DNA from: Clostridiales bacterium | Lineage (GTDB): Bacteria; Bacillota; Clostridia; Christensenellales; CAG-138 | Direction of reading: 5' to 3' | Length of the DNA stretch: 48,204 nucleotides | NCBI GenBank assembly: GCA_015056105.1 | Contig: SVGX01000005.1 | Location: 1 to 48,204, forward strand | Shown here: positions 14,919-23,696 of the stretch, piece after piece | How positions within the stretch are numbered: the stretch's first letter is position 1 | Layout: each line of letters begins with the position of its first letter | Made by a program: the position numbers and the translations under genes | Notes under the pieces: model-generated | What the model saw: the letters and a program-made list of their open reading frames with translations, nothing else | Databases searched by the model: none | Told to the model about the DNA's origin: nothing

Positions 14919-16343
14919 TCAGAGGTTATAGTACCGGTCAAATTCTGCCGGATGCGGGATCGCGGCGATCTGACGGCACTCCTCCCGCTTTGCGCGGATG
15001 AAACTTTCGATCAGCGCTTCCGGGAACACGCCGCCGGCGGTCAGATAATCGTGATCCGCTTCCAGCGCATCAAGGGCCGCTTCAAGGGAAGTGGGCAGGT
15101 GCTTGAGCTTTGCCTTCTCTTCATCGCTCAGGTGGTAAAGGTTCACATCATAGGGACCCCAACCGTTCTCATGGGGATCGATCCGGTTCCTGATGCCGTC
15201 GATACCCGCCATCAGCAGGGCGGCATAGCAGAAATAGGGGTTGCAGGTCGCATCCGGATTGCGCAGCTCAAAGCGGCGTTTTTCCGGGCTTTTTGCATAG
15301 GCCGGGATGCGGATCACGGCGCTGCGGTTGGATGTGGCATAGCCAACGGTAACGGGCGCTTCATAACCCGGCACAAGGCGCTTGAAGGAATTGGTGCTGG
15401 GGTTTGTGATGGCGCAAAGCGAATTGATGTGCTTGAGAAGACCGCCCATGAAGTAGTGCGCTTCCCGGCTGAGGTGGGCATAGCCTGCATCGTCCGAGAA
15501 AACGGGCTTGCCATCCTTGAGCAGCAGCATATGCACATGCATACCGCTGCCCGCCTCGCCGTGGATGGGCTTGGGCATAAACGTGGCGCTCTTGCCGTAT
15601 TTGAGGGCGGTATTGTGGATGATATACTTGATCATCATGGTCGCATCGGCCATCTTCGACATCTGACCAAGCTGCGGCTCGATCTCAAACTGTCCGGAAG
15701 CGGCAACTTCCGGGTGGTGATAGTTGAGCTCGATCCCCGCCTGCTGCATCAGCATGCACATTTCGCTGCGGCATTCGTAGGATGCATCAAAGGGCTTTGC
15801 AATGTGGTATGCTTTTTGCTTGGGAACGATGCAGCCCCTTCCTTCTTCCGCGCTGTTCCAATAGGACTGCACCGCATCTACAGAGGCGCTTACCCGGTTC
15901 GGCTGTACTTCCCAGCCTACACGGTCGAAAAGGTAAAACTCAAATTCCGGCAGGATCAGCATCGTATCCGCAATGCCGCTGTCGCGCAGATACTTTTCCG
16001 CGGCAAGGACGATGTTGCGCGGATACTGCGCAAGGGGACGGTTTTCCGGGGTATCGATGATCATGGCATCACCCGTCATGGACAGGGTGGGGATCTGGCA
16101 GAAGGGATCGATCACAGCGGTATCAAGATCCGGGATAAAGACCATGTCGCTCTTTTCCACCACGGAATAGCCGTAGTTGGAAGCATCAAAGCCGATGCCG
16201 CTTTTCAGCATATCCTCGGAAAAATTCCCGGCAGGCACTGTAACGTGACGAAACTGGCCGTTGATATCGACCATCTTGAAATCGACCATCTGAATGTTGT
16301 TTTCCCGGATGGTCTGCAGAATATCCTGTACTGTTCTTTTCAT
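14919..16343 (-). CDS. glnA: Glutamine synthetase, type I
   Basis: A 474-residue GSI enzyme that makes glutamine from glutamate, ammonia and ATP. Motifs in order: VDFKMVDINGQFRHV near the N-terminus, LPEFEFYLF with metal-binding Glu, GQFEIEPQLG, PKPIHGEAGSGMHVHMLL with the catalytic His, the Glu-flap loop NPSTNSFKRLVPGYEAPV, SAVIRIP, and the RRFELRNPDATCNPYFCYAA pattern. NLYHLSDEE carries a Tyr at the place adenylylated in GSI-beta enzymes; whether it is modified here is unknown. No adenylyltransferase or GlnR gene lies in the window. AAAAGGAGCTTCCC precedes the ATG. It is monocistronic; the upstream 16344-16516 stretch is AT-rich but has no promoter I can score well. Confidence 0.97.
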   Translation of the reverse strand: MKRTVQDILQTIRENNIQMVDFKMVDINGQFRHVTVPAGNFSEDMLKSGIGFDASNYGYSVVEKSDMVFIPDLDTAVIDPFCQIPTLSMTGDAMIIDTPENRPLAQYPRNIVLAAEKYLRDSGIADTMLILPEFEFYLFDRVGWEVQPNRVSASVDAVQSYWNSAEEGRGCIVPKQKAYHIAKPFDASYECRSEMCMLMQQAGIELNYHHPEVAASGQFEIEPQLGQMSKMADATMMIKYIIHNTALKYGKSATFMPKPIHGEAGSGMHVHMLLLKDGKPVFSDDAGYAHLSREAHYFMGGLLKHINSLCAITNPSTNSFKRLVPGYEAPVTVGYATSNRSAVIRIPAYAKSPEKRRFELRNPDATCNPYFCYAALLMAGIDGIRNRIDPHENGWGPYDVNLYHLSDEEKAKLKHLPTSLEAALDALEADHDYLTAGGVFPEALIESFIRAKREECRQIAAIPHPAEFDRYYNL

Positions 16344-16516
16344 GGGAAGCTCCTTTTATTGGTCTCAACAAAGATTTTCGTTTTTCATCCTATCACAATA
16401 CGGTAAATGTTGCGACAGATTTTCTCTGCTTTTTAGCCATTTTCCCGGAACTGTCCCCATTTTCCGCCACTCATACGGGGCTTCGTGCCGTTTTTATATC
16501 CGGAAAATGCTTACGA

Positions 16517-16548
16517 ACAAAGCCCCGCCGGAAGACGGGGCTTTGCGT
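16517..16548 (-). terminator. Terminator of the beta-helix surface protein gene
   Basis: AACAAAGCCCCG / CGGGGCTTTG stem; it follows the minus-strand stop at 16562 by about 14 bp. Confidence 0.7.
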
Positions 16549-16561
16549 TTGGGTTTGTTTG

Positions 16562-18547
16562 TTATGCGCGGCTCTTTCTGAGGATGAGCGCGATCGCTGC
16601 AGCAGCAGCCATCATGGCGAAGCCGATGAAGGCGGTGTTGTCGCCGGTCTGCGGGGGCAGAACGGAGTCAGGAGCAATGATTACAATCTCGCTGCCGGTG
16701 GGCGCGGTGGGCACGATGCCGGTGTTGCCGTTATTGCCGGTGTTGCCGGTGTAGGCAAGGGTCACTTCGGTCCACTCGGAAGCAAGGGCGGTGCCGTTGG
16801 CCTTATAGCGGAAGTAGTGCTTGCCTGCAGGATAGGAATCGGTGCCGGCAGAGCAGTTTTCGGGATCACCGTTGGCGGTGTCGGTGACGGTTTCCATGGT
16901 GTCCGTGGTGGTAATGCTGCCGGTGCCGTTTTCCGTGGTGGGCTGCACAACATCAAGATCGTCCGCGGTGGGGGCGGCGGGCTGGGTCACGTCAATGGTC
17001 TGCACATCGCTGTCGGCGGTCTGAACGCCGTCGCCGGGCATGTAGACCTTGATATCGTTGGCAGCGGTAACGCCGGTGAGGTTCACGCTCTCTTCGGTGA
17101 TGGCAACATAGGTGCTGCCGCCGTCAACGCTGTACTTCATGCCGGCTGCCACATTGGAAAGGACGCCCGTATCAACGCCGGTGGCATCAAAGACAGCGGC
17201 GGGGGTGGGCTGTTTGGTGAGAGAAGAGGGGGTGTAAGCGATCACGACCTCGGTCCATTCGGAAGCAAGGGCAGTGCCGTTGGGCGCAAAGCGGAAATAG
17301 TGGGTGCCCTGTGCGTAATTGTTGGTGCCGTTAAGGCAGGTGCCGATGGTTTCGGGGGTGGTGCTCTTGTAACACTGCATGGCAGCGGTGGTGTCCACGC
17401 TGCCGCTGCCGCTTTCCGTGGTGGGCTGCACAACGTTCAGGGAACCGAGGGCAGGGGCGGCGGGCTGGGTCACGTCGATGGTCTGCACATCGCTGTCGCC
17501 GAACTGACCGCTGACGCCGGGCAGGTAGATCTTGATATCCTTGGCGGCGGTGACGCCGGTCAGTTCAACGGAAGTGCCGGTGGCCTCGGTGTAGGTGGTG
17601 CCGCCGTCGATGCTGTACATCATACCGGCAGAAATATCGGAAAGGGTGCCCTTATCCACATCGCTGGCATTGAAGACGCCCGCGGGGGTATCCTGCTTGG
17701 GCAGGACCTTACCGATGGCAGCAAACTTATAGGAAGTGAGATCGGTGGTCTTATTCCACTGCAGCGCACCGGAACCATCCTTGTTGCTGCTGACGATGAT
17801 CTCATCGGCATAGGCCTCGGGGTAGGTGGGGATCACCTGCATGGCAGCGGTGCCGCCCTTCATGGTGAAGCGGCCGCCTTCGATGATGAAGTTGATCTTC
17901 TTCTTATTGGTGTTATCTTCGCCGACGCCGTATACAGCACCGTCAAAGGTCACGTCTGCGTTTTCCTTAATGGTAACATTGGAAGTGCCGTTCTGATTGG
18001 CGGAAACGGCATTTTCGCTCTGGCCGGTCACGTTAAGAATCACGCTGCCGCCGACGGTGATATGGCGCCAAACCCAAATGCCGTAGCTGCTGCCAGTTAC
18101 GTTGAGGGTGCCGCTGCCTTCAATAGCAAGGCTGGGATTATTGCTGTTAGTCTGCCAACCGCTTTCGCCGTTGATGGCAGCACCGTAAGTGTTAACAAGG
18201 GTGTTGGTGGTGCCGGCGGCCACATTGATGGTAAGGACGTTTTTAGTAAGGCTGCTGTCATACTCCCAACGGATGCAGCGCTTGCCGCTGGTGGTGTTGG
18301 TGAAGTTGATGTTGTTGAGGGTCAAGGTGCCGGTGGAAGGATCAAAGATAGCGTTTGCGCCTGCAGCCACATTGTTGGCAACGCCCTGCGCGCCGCTTTC
18401 GCCGTTGTGGTAATAGGGCTTGCTGGCGTTAAGGGTCACAGTACCGATCTCGACCCACTGGGGGCAATCGTTGGCCGCAAGGGCGGTCATGGGCAGCATG
18501 CCGAGCACAAGGCAGAACGCGAGAAGGAGGGGAAGGAATTTTTTCAT
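16562..18547 (-). CDS. Cell-wall-anchored protein: beta-helix domain plus two tandem repeats
   Basis: A 661-residue secreted protein. A signal peptide (MKKFLPLLLAFCLVLG, cleavage after MTALA) is followed by a pectate-lyase-like right-handed beta-helix, residues about 30-280, rich in GTLTLNNINF, TLNVTG and VTIKENADV-type turns as in carbohydrate-binding Cthe_2159-like proteins. Two tandem repeats of about 155-160 residues follow (about 283-443 and 444-598), each with TPA.VF.A...D.G.LS at the start, SDVQTIDVTQPAAP in the middle and NGTALASEWTEV at the end. The C-terminus is a sorting signal: LPPQTGDN, a hydrophobic segment and RKSRA. AAAGGATATGCACC precedes the ATG. A surface glycan-binding role is inferred. 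No sortase gene is in the window. Confidence 0.9.
   Translation of the reverse strand: MKKFLPLLLAFCLVLGMLPMTALAANDCPQWVEIGTVTLNASKPYYHNGESGAQGVANNVAAGANAIFDPSTGTLTLNNINFTNTTSGKRCIRWEYDSSLTKNVLTINVAAGTTNTLVNTYGAAINGESGWQTNSNNPSLAIEGSGTLNVTGSSYGIWVWRHITVGGSVILNVTGQSENAVSANQNGTSNVTIKENADVTFDGAVYGVGEDNTNKKKINFIIEGGRFTMKGGTAAMQVIPTYPEAYADEIIVSSNKDGSGALQWNKTTDLTSYKFAAIGKVLPKQDTPAGVFNASDVDKGTLSDISAGMMYSIDGGTTYTEATGTSVELTGVTAAKDIKIYLPGVSGQFGDSDVQTIDVTQPAAPALGSLNVVQPTTESGSGSVDTTAAMQCYKSTTPETIGTCLNGTNNYAQGTHYFRFAPNGTALASEWTEVVIAYTPSSLTKQPTPAAVFDATGVDTGVLSNVAAGMKYSVDGGSTYVAITEESVNLTGVTAANDIKVYMPGDGVQTADSDVQTIDVTQPAAPTADDLDVVQPTTENGTGSITTTDTMETVTDTANGDPENCSAGTDSYPAGKHYFRYKANGTALASEWTEVTLAYTGNTGNNGNTGIVPTAPTGSEIVIIAPDSVLPPQTGDNTAFIGFAMMAAAAAIALILRKSRA
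16755..17700 (-). repeat. Two tandem coding repeats of about 470 bp in the surface protein
   Basis: The halves near 16755-17218 and 17219-17700 are homologous; for example a stretch of about 38 bp at 16978-17016 recurs with one change at 17459-17497 (encoding the SDVQTIDVTQPAA segment). Confidence 0.75.
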
Positions 18548-18720
18548 GGTGCATATCCTTTCTCAAATTTTCGGCGTCCGGGCAGGGACAGCCGAATCAT
18601 AACAATGATAGTTATATGAATTGTATCACAGCTGTTTTTTCATTCCTTTTTTTTGCCTGAACGGCGGTTTTTACGGCTTGAAATGCAGCGCTGAAATACT
18701 GGCGCACCACGGTGTATGTA

Positions 18721-18729
18721 TGCTACAAT
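18721..18729 (+). promoter_or_regulatory. Extended -10 promoter of the LytTR/histidine kinase operon
   Basis: TGCTACAAT (TGn plus TACAAT) lies 60 bp before the regulator's ATG at 18790; the -35 is not recognisable, as is common for activator-dependent or extended -10 promoters. Confidence 0.4.
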
Positions 18730-18789
18730 TTTAATGCTGTAAGCATAAAAAGTATAAGGGGAAGTATGCCCTTTCGGAAAGGTGCGGCC

Positions 18790-19509
18790 ATGTATATTGC
18801 GATCTGTGATGATGACCATAAGGAACTCCGCGCGCTGACGGAGCTGGTCTCCCTGTGGCGGGAGAATAAGCAGGAGACCGTGCGCGTCCGTGCTTTCGAT
18901 AACCCGACCGCGCTGATCGATGCCGCCGCAAGGGAGCGCTTTGACCTGTATCTTCTTGACGTCATCATGCCCGGCATGGACGGCATCGGCGCGGCGAAGG
19001 AGATCCGCTTCTTTGACAGCGCGGCGGAGATCGTGTTTCTCACCTCCACCAAAGCCTTTGCCTATGAAAGCTACAGCGTGGGCGCGCTGAATTATCTTTT
19101 GAAGCCTATCGCTTCGGAGCAGCTGTTCTCCATTCTGGATAAGCTCTATCTCAGGGAACAGAAGCCGGAGGAGGGGCTTACCCTCAAGTGCGGCACCACG
19201 CTGATCCGCCTGCCCTTTTCCCGGCTTGCCTATGTGGAGGTAAACGGAAAACACCTGTATTTCAACATGACGGATGGCTCCGTAAAGGAGGTGTTCGGTT
19301 CGCTCAATGAATATGAAGACGTGCTTTTGGCGCGGCCGGAGTTCATGCGCGCACACAGAAGCTATATTGTCAATATGCTGCAGGCGGCAGAGCTTTCCCA
19401 GGCAGGCATCCGCACCTTTACGGGCAAAACCGTACCTGTATCAAGGCGGCTTTATCCGCAGCTGCAGAAGGATTATATGGCCATGCTTTTTTCGGAAAGG
19501 GAGGCGTGA
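18790..19509 (+). CDS. LytTR-family response regulator
   Basis: A 239-residue regulator with an N-terminal receiver domain (ICDDDHKEL acidic pocket, phosphoacceptor Asp57 in LYLLDVIMPGMDG, switch Thr in VFLTSTK, Lys105 in NYLLKP) and a C-terminal LytTR DNA-binding domain (about 135-235; YVEVNGKHLYF, FMRAHRSYIVNM, VPVSRRLYPQL). This class controls cell-envelope, competence or bacteriocin genes with a GHKL kinase. The ATG at 18790 follows GGAAAGGTGCGGCC; a longer in-frame reading from 18712 lacks a ribosome site. The partner kinase starts at the stop codon (TGATG). It is divergent from the beta-helix surface protein gene, a possible target. Confidence 0.95.
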   Translation: MYIAICDDDHKELRALTELVSLWRENKQETVRVRAFDNPTALIDAAARERFDLYLLDVIMPGMDGIGAAKEIRFFDSAAEIVFLTSTKAFAYESYSVGALNYLLKPIASEQLFSILDKLYLREQKPEEGLTLKCGTTLIRLPFSRLAYVEVNGKHLYFNMTDGSVKEVFGSLNEYEDVLLARPEFMRAHRSYIVNMLQAAELSQAGIRTFTGKTVPVSRRLYPQLQKDYMAMLFSEREA

Positions 19510-20807
19510 TGGGGATGACCTTTTTGTCCGTACTTGAGGTGATCAATTACGGCCTTGTGCTGATCTATGGTTTCTTTCTCAGCTTGGAAATCGCAGGGGG
19601 GCTCAATGCCAAAAAGGAGAGGGCCTTTGCTTATGCGCTGTGCCCCGCGCTTCTGCTGGTGCAGGCGCTTTGCAGCATGGCATTGGGCGTTGAAACCGTT
19701 CGGCGGCTTTACCCGCTCATCGTGCACCTGCCCCTTGTGCTGATGATCGTTTTTCTTTTGAAAAAAACAGCGGGCATGGCGCTTGTCAGCGTATGTACGG
19801 CCTATCTTTGCTGCCAGCTTCCCCGGGTTGCAAAGCTGATCCTTTCCGCAGTTAGCGGTTCCGCGCTGATCGGGGAGATCGGCTACATGATGTCGATCCT
19901 TCCCCTCTTTTTCCTGCTGTGCCGCTATTTTGTGCATACCGCGCACAGCGCGATGACCTATTCTTCCCGGCTGCTTGCCCTGTTCGGCAGCCTGCCGATC
20001 GCCTATTATATCTTTGATTACGCCGCTGCCGTTTACTCGGATGCGTTGTATGTGGGCGCGCCTGTTTTGGCCGAATTTCTGCCGTCTGCGCTCATTGCGT
20101 TCTATGTGGTGTATCTTGCCGCTTACCATGCGCAGGCACAGAAACGGGCCGATGCGGAGCTGCAGTCCTCCATGCTGGAGGCGGAGCTCAAACAATCCGG
20201 TGCGGAGATCGAAAACCTCCGCCGCGGCGAGATGCAGGCGGCCATTTACCGGCACGATATGCGCCACCACCTTGCGGCGATCGAAGGTTTCCTTGCATCG
20301 GGCAAGCATAGCGATGCGGAAGGCTATATCCAAAAAGTGCAGACGGATATGGAAAAGATCGCCACGAAGCGGTTTTGCGGGAATGAGCTTGTGAATTTGC
20401 TGTGCAATTCTTTCGCTTCCAAGGCGGAACGGATGGAGATCCGCTTTGCGGCGGAGGTCAGGCTGCCCGGCGCCCTTTCCGTTTCCGATACGGAGCTTTG
20501 CACCATCCTTTCCAACGGCCTTGAAAACGCGCTCTGTGCCGCAGGGTCGCCGGAGGTGGCTGACAGGTGGGTGAAGCTTTACTGTGAGATCAGGCGCGGC
20601 AAGCTGCTCATCGAGATCCGCAATCCCTATGCGGGGGAAGTGACCATGCAGGATGGCTTGCCCCGGTCCGACAGGCCCGGCCACGGCTACGGCTGCCGCA
20701 GCATTCGTACCATCGCGGAGCGATGCGGCGGCCTTTGCTCCTTTGAACCGCAAAACGGTATATTCACCCTGCGCGCGGTGCTGCCCAACGGATCGGGAAC
20801 AGAATAA
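19509..20807 (+). CDS. GHKL-domain sensor histidine kinase
   Basis: A 432-residue membrane kinase of the AgrC/VirS type. Residues 1 to about 205 hold six hydrophobic segments, followed by a coiled coil (about 210-240), then the phosphoacceptor His249 in YRHDMRHHL. The ATP-binding GHKL domain shows the N box ILSNGLENAL (Asn336) and the G box GHGYGCRSI. Such kinases usually sense a peptide through the polytopic N-terminal part and phosphorylate the LytTR regulator. The start ATG overlaps the regulator stop by one base, indicating translational coupling. No signal peptide pheromone gene is visible nearby, so the stimulus is unknown. Confidence 0.94.
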   Translation: MGMTFLSVLEVINYGLVLIYGFFLSLEIAGGLNAKKERAFAYALCPALLLVQALCSMALGVETVRRLYPLIVHLPLVLMIVFLLKKTAGMALVSVCTAYLCCQLPRVAKLILSAVSGSALIGEIGYMMSILPLFFLLCRYFVHTAHSAMTYSSRLLALFGSLPIAYYIFDYAAAVYSDALYVGAPVLAEFLPSALIAFYVVYLAAYHAQAQKRADAELQSSMLEAELKQSGAEIENLRRGEMQAAIYRHDMRHHLAAIEGFLASGKHSDAEGYIQKVQTDMEKIATKRFCGNELVNLLCNSFASKAERMEIRFAAEVRLPGALSVSDTELCTILSNGLENALCAAGSPEVADRWVKLYCEIRRGKLLIEIRNPYAGEVTMQDGLPRSDRPGHGYGCRSIRTIAERCGGLCSFEPQNGIFTLRAVLPNGSGTE

Positions 20808-20821
20808 AAAACAGAAACAAA

Positions 20822-20866
20822 CATCACCCACGCGAAAGCTTTCGCAGGGGTGATGCTGCATTTTTT
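20822..20866 (+). terminator. Terminator of the LytTR/histidine kinase operon
   Basis: CATCACCC pairs with GGGGTGATG enclosing an inner GCGAAAGCTTTCGC hairpin; six T follow. It starts 15 bp after the kinase stop. Confidence 0.75.
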
Positions 20867-21011
20867 ATTGCCGTTCCTTTTTGAGCCGGTTCATCCTGCC
20901 GGCCATGGCCGTGCGCACGCTGCCCGTCACCGCGGAAACATCCGCGGCGATGGCTGCCGCATCTGTCCTGCAGCAGAAATTCAGGCAGCGCTCCGCCTGT
21001 TTTGTCCGCAC
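20865..21011 (-). CDS. Small basic 48-residue protein downstream of uppP
   Basis: A short ORF that starts at GTG (21011) with GGGAGG seven bases upstream and ends with TAA at 20865, 21 bp behind the uppP stop. The product is basic and helical: AERCLNFC, DAAAIAADVSAVTGSVRTAM and NRLKKERQ at the end. The central part looks like a helix-turn-helix with a winged-helix-like rhythm, but it is too short to assign to a family. The good ribosome site and coding-like composition support it; a spurious ORF is still possible. Co-transcription with uppP is likely. Confidence 0.45.
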   Translation of the reverse strand: MRTKQAERCLNFCCRTDAAAIAADVSAVTGSVRTAMAGRMNRLKKERQ

Positions 21012-21032
21012 CGGGCGCCTCCCTTTCAAGCT

Positions 21033-21863
21033 TTATTTGATCACAAGGAAATAAAGAAGCACCGCCGCGCCGAGCAGGATACGGTACCAGCCGAAGGCGG
21101 TAAAATCATGCTTGCGGATATAGCCCATCAGGAAGCGGATGACCGCCAGCGAAACAAGAAATGCGCTTGCCATGCCCACGAGCAGCACGGCGATCTCCGC
21201 CCCCGTGAAGGCAAAGCCGAATTTCAAAAGCTTAAGGGCGCTCATGCCGAACATGACGGGCACCGCAAGGAAAAATGTGAATTCCGCCGCCGCGGTACGG
21301 CTTACGCCGAGAAGCAGCGCGCCGATGATGGTGGAGCCGGAGCGGGATGTGCCCGGGATGATGGAAAGCACCTGAAAAAGACCGATAAGCAGCGCCGTTT
21401 TATAAGAGATATCCGCAAGTTCCTTCGTTTTGGGCGTGCGTTTTTGGTTCCGGCGTTCCACGATGATAAAGGCGACGCCGTAAAGGATCAGCGCAAGGGC
21501 GATGACTGCGGGCGTGTGAAGATGCGCTTCAATGTAATCATCGAAAAGGATGGTCACCGCAGCCCCGGGAATGCAGGCCACCACCACTTTGAACCAGACG
21601 GAGAAGGTCTCCTTCACGATGACGGGCTTTGTTTTATCCTTCCATTGAAAAGGGAACATCTTTTTGAAGAAAAGCAGCACCACCGCAAGGATCGCACCGA
21701 GCTGAATGACGATAAAAAACATTTCCTTGAATGCATCGCTGCCGGAAAGCTGCAGAAATTCATCCACAAGCAGCATGTGTCCCGTGCTCGATACGGGGAG
21801 CCATTCCGTTATGCCCTCCACAAGGCCGAGGAAAAGCACCTTTAGAAGCTCAAAAAAATCCAT
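21033..21863 (-). CDS. uppP: Undecaprenyl-diphosphatase
   Basis: A 276-residue polytopic membrane protein of the BacA/UppP family, which dephosphorylates undecaprenyl pyrophosphate to recycle the cell-wall lipid carrier. The first signature [17 protein letters not shown] lies at residues 13-29 and the second, [10 protein letters not shown], in the middle; both belong to the active site. About eight hydrophobic segments fit the family. The ATG at 21863 with GGGAAGG upstream gives a normal-length protein; the 30 residues that an upstream start would add are not conserved in character. It is divergent from pepV. Confidence 0.96.
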   Translation of the reverse strand: MDFFELLKVLFLGLVEGITEWLPVSSTGHMLLVDEFLQLSGSDAFKEMFFIVIQLGAILAVVLLFFKKMFPFQWKDKTKPVIVKETFSVWFKVVVACIPGAAVTILFDDYIEAHLHTPAVIALALILYGVAFIIVERRNQKRTPKTKELADISYKTALLIGLFQVLSIIPGTSRSGSTIIGALLLGVSRTAAAEFTFFLAVPVMFGMSALKLLKFGFAFTGAEIAVLLVGMASAFLVSLAVIRFLMGYIRKHDFTAFGWYRILLGAAVLLYFLVIK

Positions 21864-21972
21864 GGCAAAAACCTTCCCTTTCCGGTCGCCGCGGCGCGGC
21901 GGCCGCGGGCAAAAAGTTAATCCTATTGTATGCGCTGCCCTTTCTTTAGACAAGTAAACTTTCTGAAAAACG

Positions 21973-22001
21973 TTGCAAAAGGGTGGCGCTTGCGCTATCC
22001 T
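21973..22001 (+). promoter_or_regulatory. Promoter of pepV
   Basis: TTGCAA (21973-21978), 17 bp, TATCCT (21996-22001), 38 bp before the ATG. Confidence 0.45.
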
Positions 22002-22039
22002 TTTTGTATTGAGAGAAATCTATCCACAGGAGGTAATAT

Positions 22040-23419
22040 ATGAATCCTAAAGTAGATGCCTGGCTCGATGCACGCCGGGATGAGATCATCCGCTCATTGC
22101 AGGAAAGCATCGCCATCCCCAGCGTAAAGGGGGAACCGGCACCGAAGGCGCCCTTCGGCAAGGATGTGCGCGTTTCCCTCGACCATGCCCTCGGCCTTGC
22201 GGAGAAATTCGGCTTTGAGACCACCGATATGGACGGCTATATCGGCTATGCGGAATTCGGCAAGGGCGAAGAGCTTGTCGGCGTGCTTTGCCACCTTGAC
22301 GTGGTGCCCGCCGGCGTCGGCTGGAAATATCCCCCCTTCGGCGGCGAGATCCACGATGCAAGGATCTACGGCCGCGGCACCCTTGATGACAAGGGCCCCG
22401 CTATCGCCGCGCTTTACGCCATGGCTGCTGTGAAGGAATGCGGCCTTACCCCCAAGCGCCGTGTGCGCCTGATCCTCGGCTGCGATGAAGAGAGCGGCAT
22501 GAAGTGCCTTGACCATTACTGCGCCCATGGGGAGATCCCCATGATGTCCTTCTCCCCCGATGCGGAATATCCTCTCGTCAATTCCGAAAAGCATAACTTC
22601 ACCGCCTATTTCGCCATGCCTTATACTTCCTCTATCCGGGTGGAAGCGGGCGAGCGCACCAACGTGGTGCCCGGCGAAGCCACAGCCATCGTGCCCCTTT
22701 CCCTTTCCCGTATCCTGCCCATCATGGAAGCATACATGGAAAAGAGCGAATACGGCTGTGCCGCGGAAGCCCTTGATGAGGAGAGCGTGAAGATCACCGT
22801 CAAAGGTCTCAACGCCCATGCCTCCCTGCCCGAGCAGGGCCGCAACGCCCTTCTTGCCCTTCTCGACCTTCTTGACAAGCTGCCCCTGCCGGAAGCGGAT
22901 GCAAAGGCGGTGGCGGGCCTTCACGAAGTTCTCGGCATGTATTACAACGGCCAGCCCTTCGGCCTTGACAAGACCGATGCTTCCGGCCGCCTGACCCATA
23001 ACATCGGCGTCATGCGCTGGGATGAGACCGGCATCGAAAGCATGAGCATCGATATCCGCGCCCCCATCAGCATGACCAGGGAAGACCTTGAAAACGGCCT
23101 CAACGGCAAGCTTGAACCCATCGGGATGAAGATGCTTCGCAGCGGCTTCTCCAAGGGCTACTGCCAGCCCCGGGAAAGCGAGCTCGTTTCCAAGCTTCTT
23201 GATGTTTACTCCGCACGTACCGGCGAAAAGGCGGAACCTCTCGCCATCGGCGGCGGCACCTATGCCCGCCATCTGCCCAACGCCGTTGCCTTCGGCTGCG
23301 AGATCCCCGGACACGAAGCCTTTGTGCATATGCCTGACGAGTACGTTTCCATCGAAGACCTGATGTTCAATGTCAAGGTGATCGCGGATGCCATCATCGC
23401 CCTCGGCCTTGCGGAATAA
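22040..23419 (+). CDS. pepV: Dipeptidase PepV (M20 family, Sapep)
   Basis: A 459-residue M20 metallopeptidase. The dinuclear zinc site is visible: His85 and Asp87 in LCHLDVVPAG, bridging Asp117 in GRGTLDDKGP, the catalytic Glu150-Glu151 in GCDEESG, and a C-terminal His in GHEAFVHMPDEY. The lid-domain insertion expected of PepV/Sapep lies between (about 190-310). The enzyme hydrolyses dipeptides with a free N-terminus, including D-amino acid dipeptides, in the cytoplasm. ACAGGAGGTAATAT precedes the ATG. The gene is unusually rich in C-ending codons compared with neighbours, consistent with high expression. It is monocistronic and ends in a strong terminator. Confidence 0.95.
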   Translation: MNPKVDAWLDARRDEIIRSLQESIAIPSVKGEPAPKAPFGKDVRVSLDHALGLAEKFGFETTDMDGYIGYAEFGKGEELVGVLCHLDVVPAGVGWKYPPFGGEIHDARIYGRGTLDDKGPAIAALYAMAAVKECGLTPKRRVRLILGCDEESGMKCLDHYCAHGEIPMMSFSPDAEYPLVNSEKHNFTAYFAMPYTSSIRVEAGERTNVVPGEATAIVPLSLSRILPIMEAYMEKSEYGCAAEALDEESVKITVKGLNAHASLPEQGRNALLALLDLLDKLPLPEADAKAVAGLHEVLGMYYNGQPFGLDKTDASGRLTHNIGVMRWDETGIESMSIDIRAPISMTREDLENGLNGKLEPIGMKMLRSGFSKGYCQPRESELVSKLLDVYSARTGEKAEPLAIGGGTYARHLPNAVAFGCEIPGHEAFVHMPDEYVSIEDLMFNVKVIADAIIALGLAE

Positions 23420-23434
23420 GAACACGCGTCTCTG

Positions 23435-23465
23435 CCCCGGCGGCAAATGCTGCCGGGGTTTTTTT
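23435..23465 (+). terminator. Terminator of pepV
   Basis: CCCCGGC...GCCGGGG stem followed by seven T, 15 bp after the stop. Confidence 0.85.
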
Positions 23466-23476
23466 ATGCCGGCAGC

Positions 23477-23505
23477 AAAAAAACGGCTCTCATTTCTGAG
23501 AGCCG
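23477..23505 (-). terminator. Orphan minus-strand terminator
   Basis: CGGCTCTC / GAGAGCCG is followed on the minus strand by seven U. The nearest minus-strand gene (CBS protein) already has its own terminator at 23655-23686, so this one implies another short minus-strand transcript or acts as antisense to the pepV 3' end. The 23506-23654 stretch has no gene. Confidence 0.55.
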
Positions 23506-23654
23506 CCTGAAAACTTGTCGGTGTTGAAAGGGTCATCCTTTATCACTGCCTGTTTTCTCACTTGCAAGCTTAGTATACACCCGCTGCCTGTTAAATTCAT
23601 CACAAAAGTGTTACAAAACCCCTAAAAAACAATGATATTTTTGCGAAGACCATG

Positions 23655-23686
23655 AAAAAAGCCTGCCCCGGAAAGGGACAGGCTTG
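23655..23686 (-). terminator. Terminator of the CBS-domain gene
   Basis: On the minus strand AAGCCTGTCCC pairs with GGGGCAGGCTT (one mismatch), then U residues; 11 bp from the stop. Confidence 0.75.
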
Positions 23687-23696
23687 TGGTTTTTGA

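Noticed and set aside
16559-18619. 686-codon plus-strand ORF rich in Gly/Ala/His
   Set aside because: It is antisense to the wall-anchored protein, which has a signal peptide, repeats and a sorting signal; the long ORF is a by-product of GC-rich codon bias.
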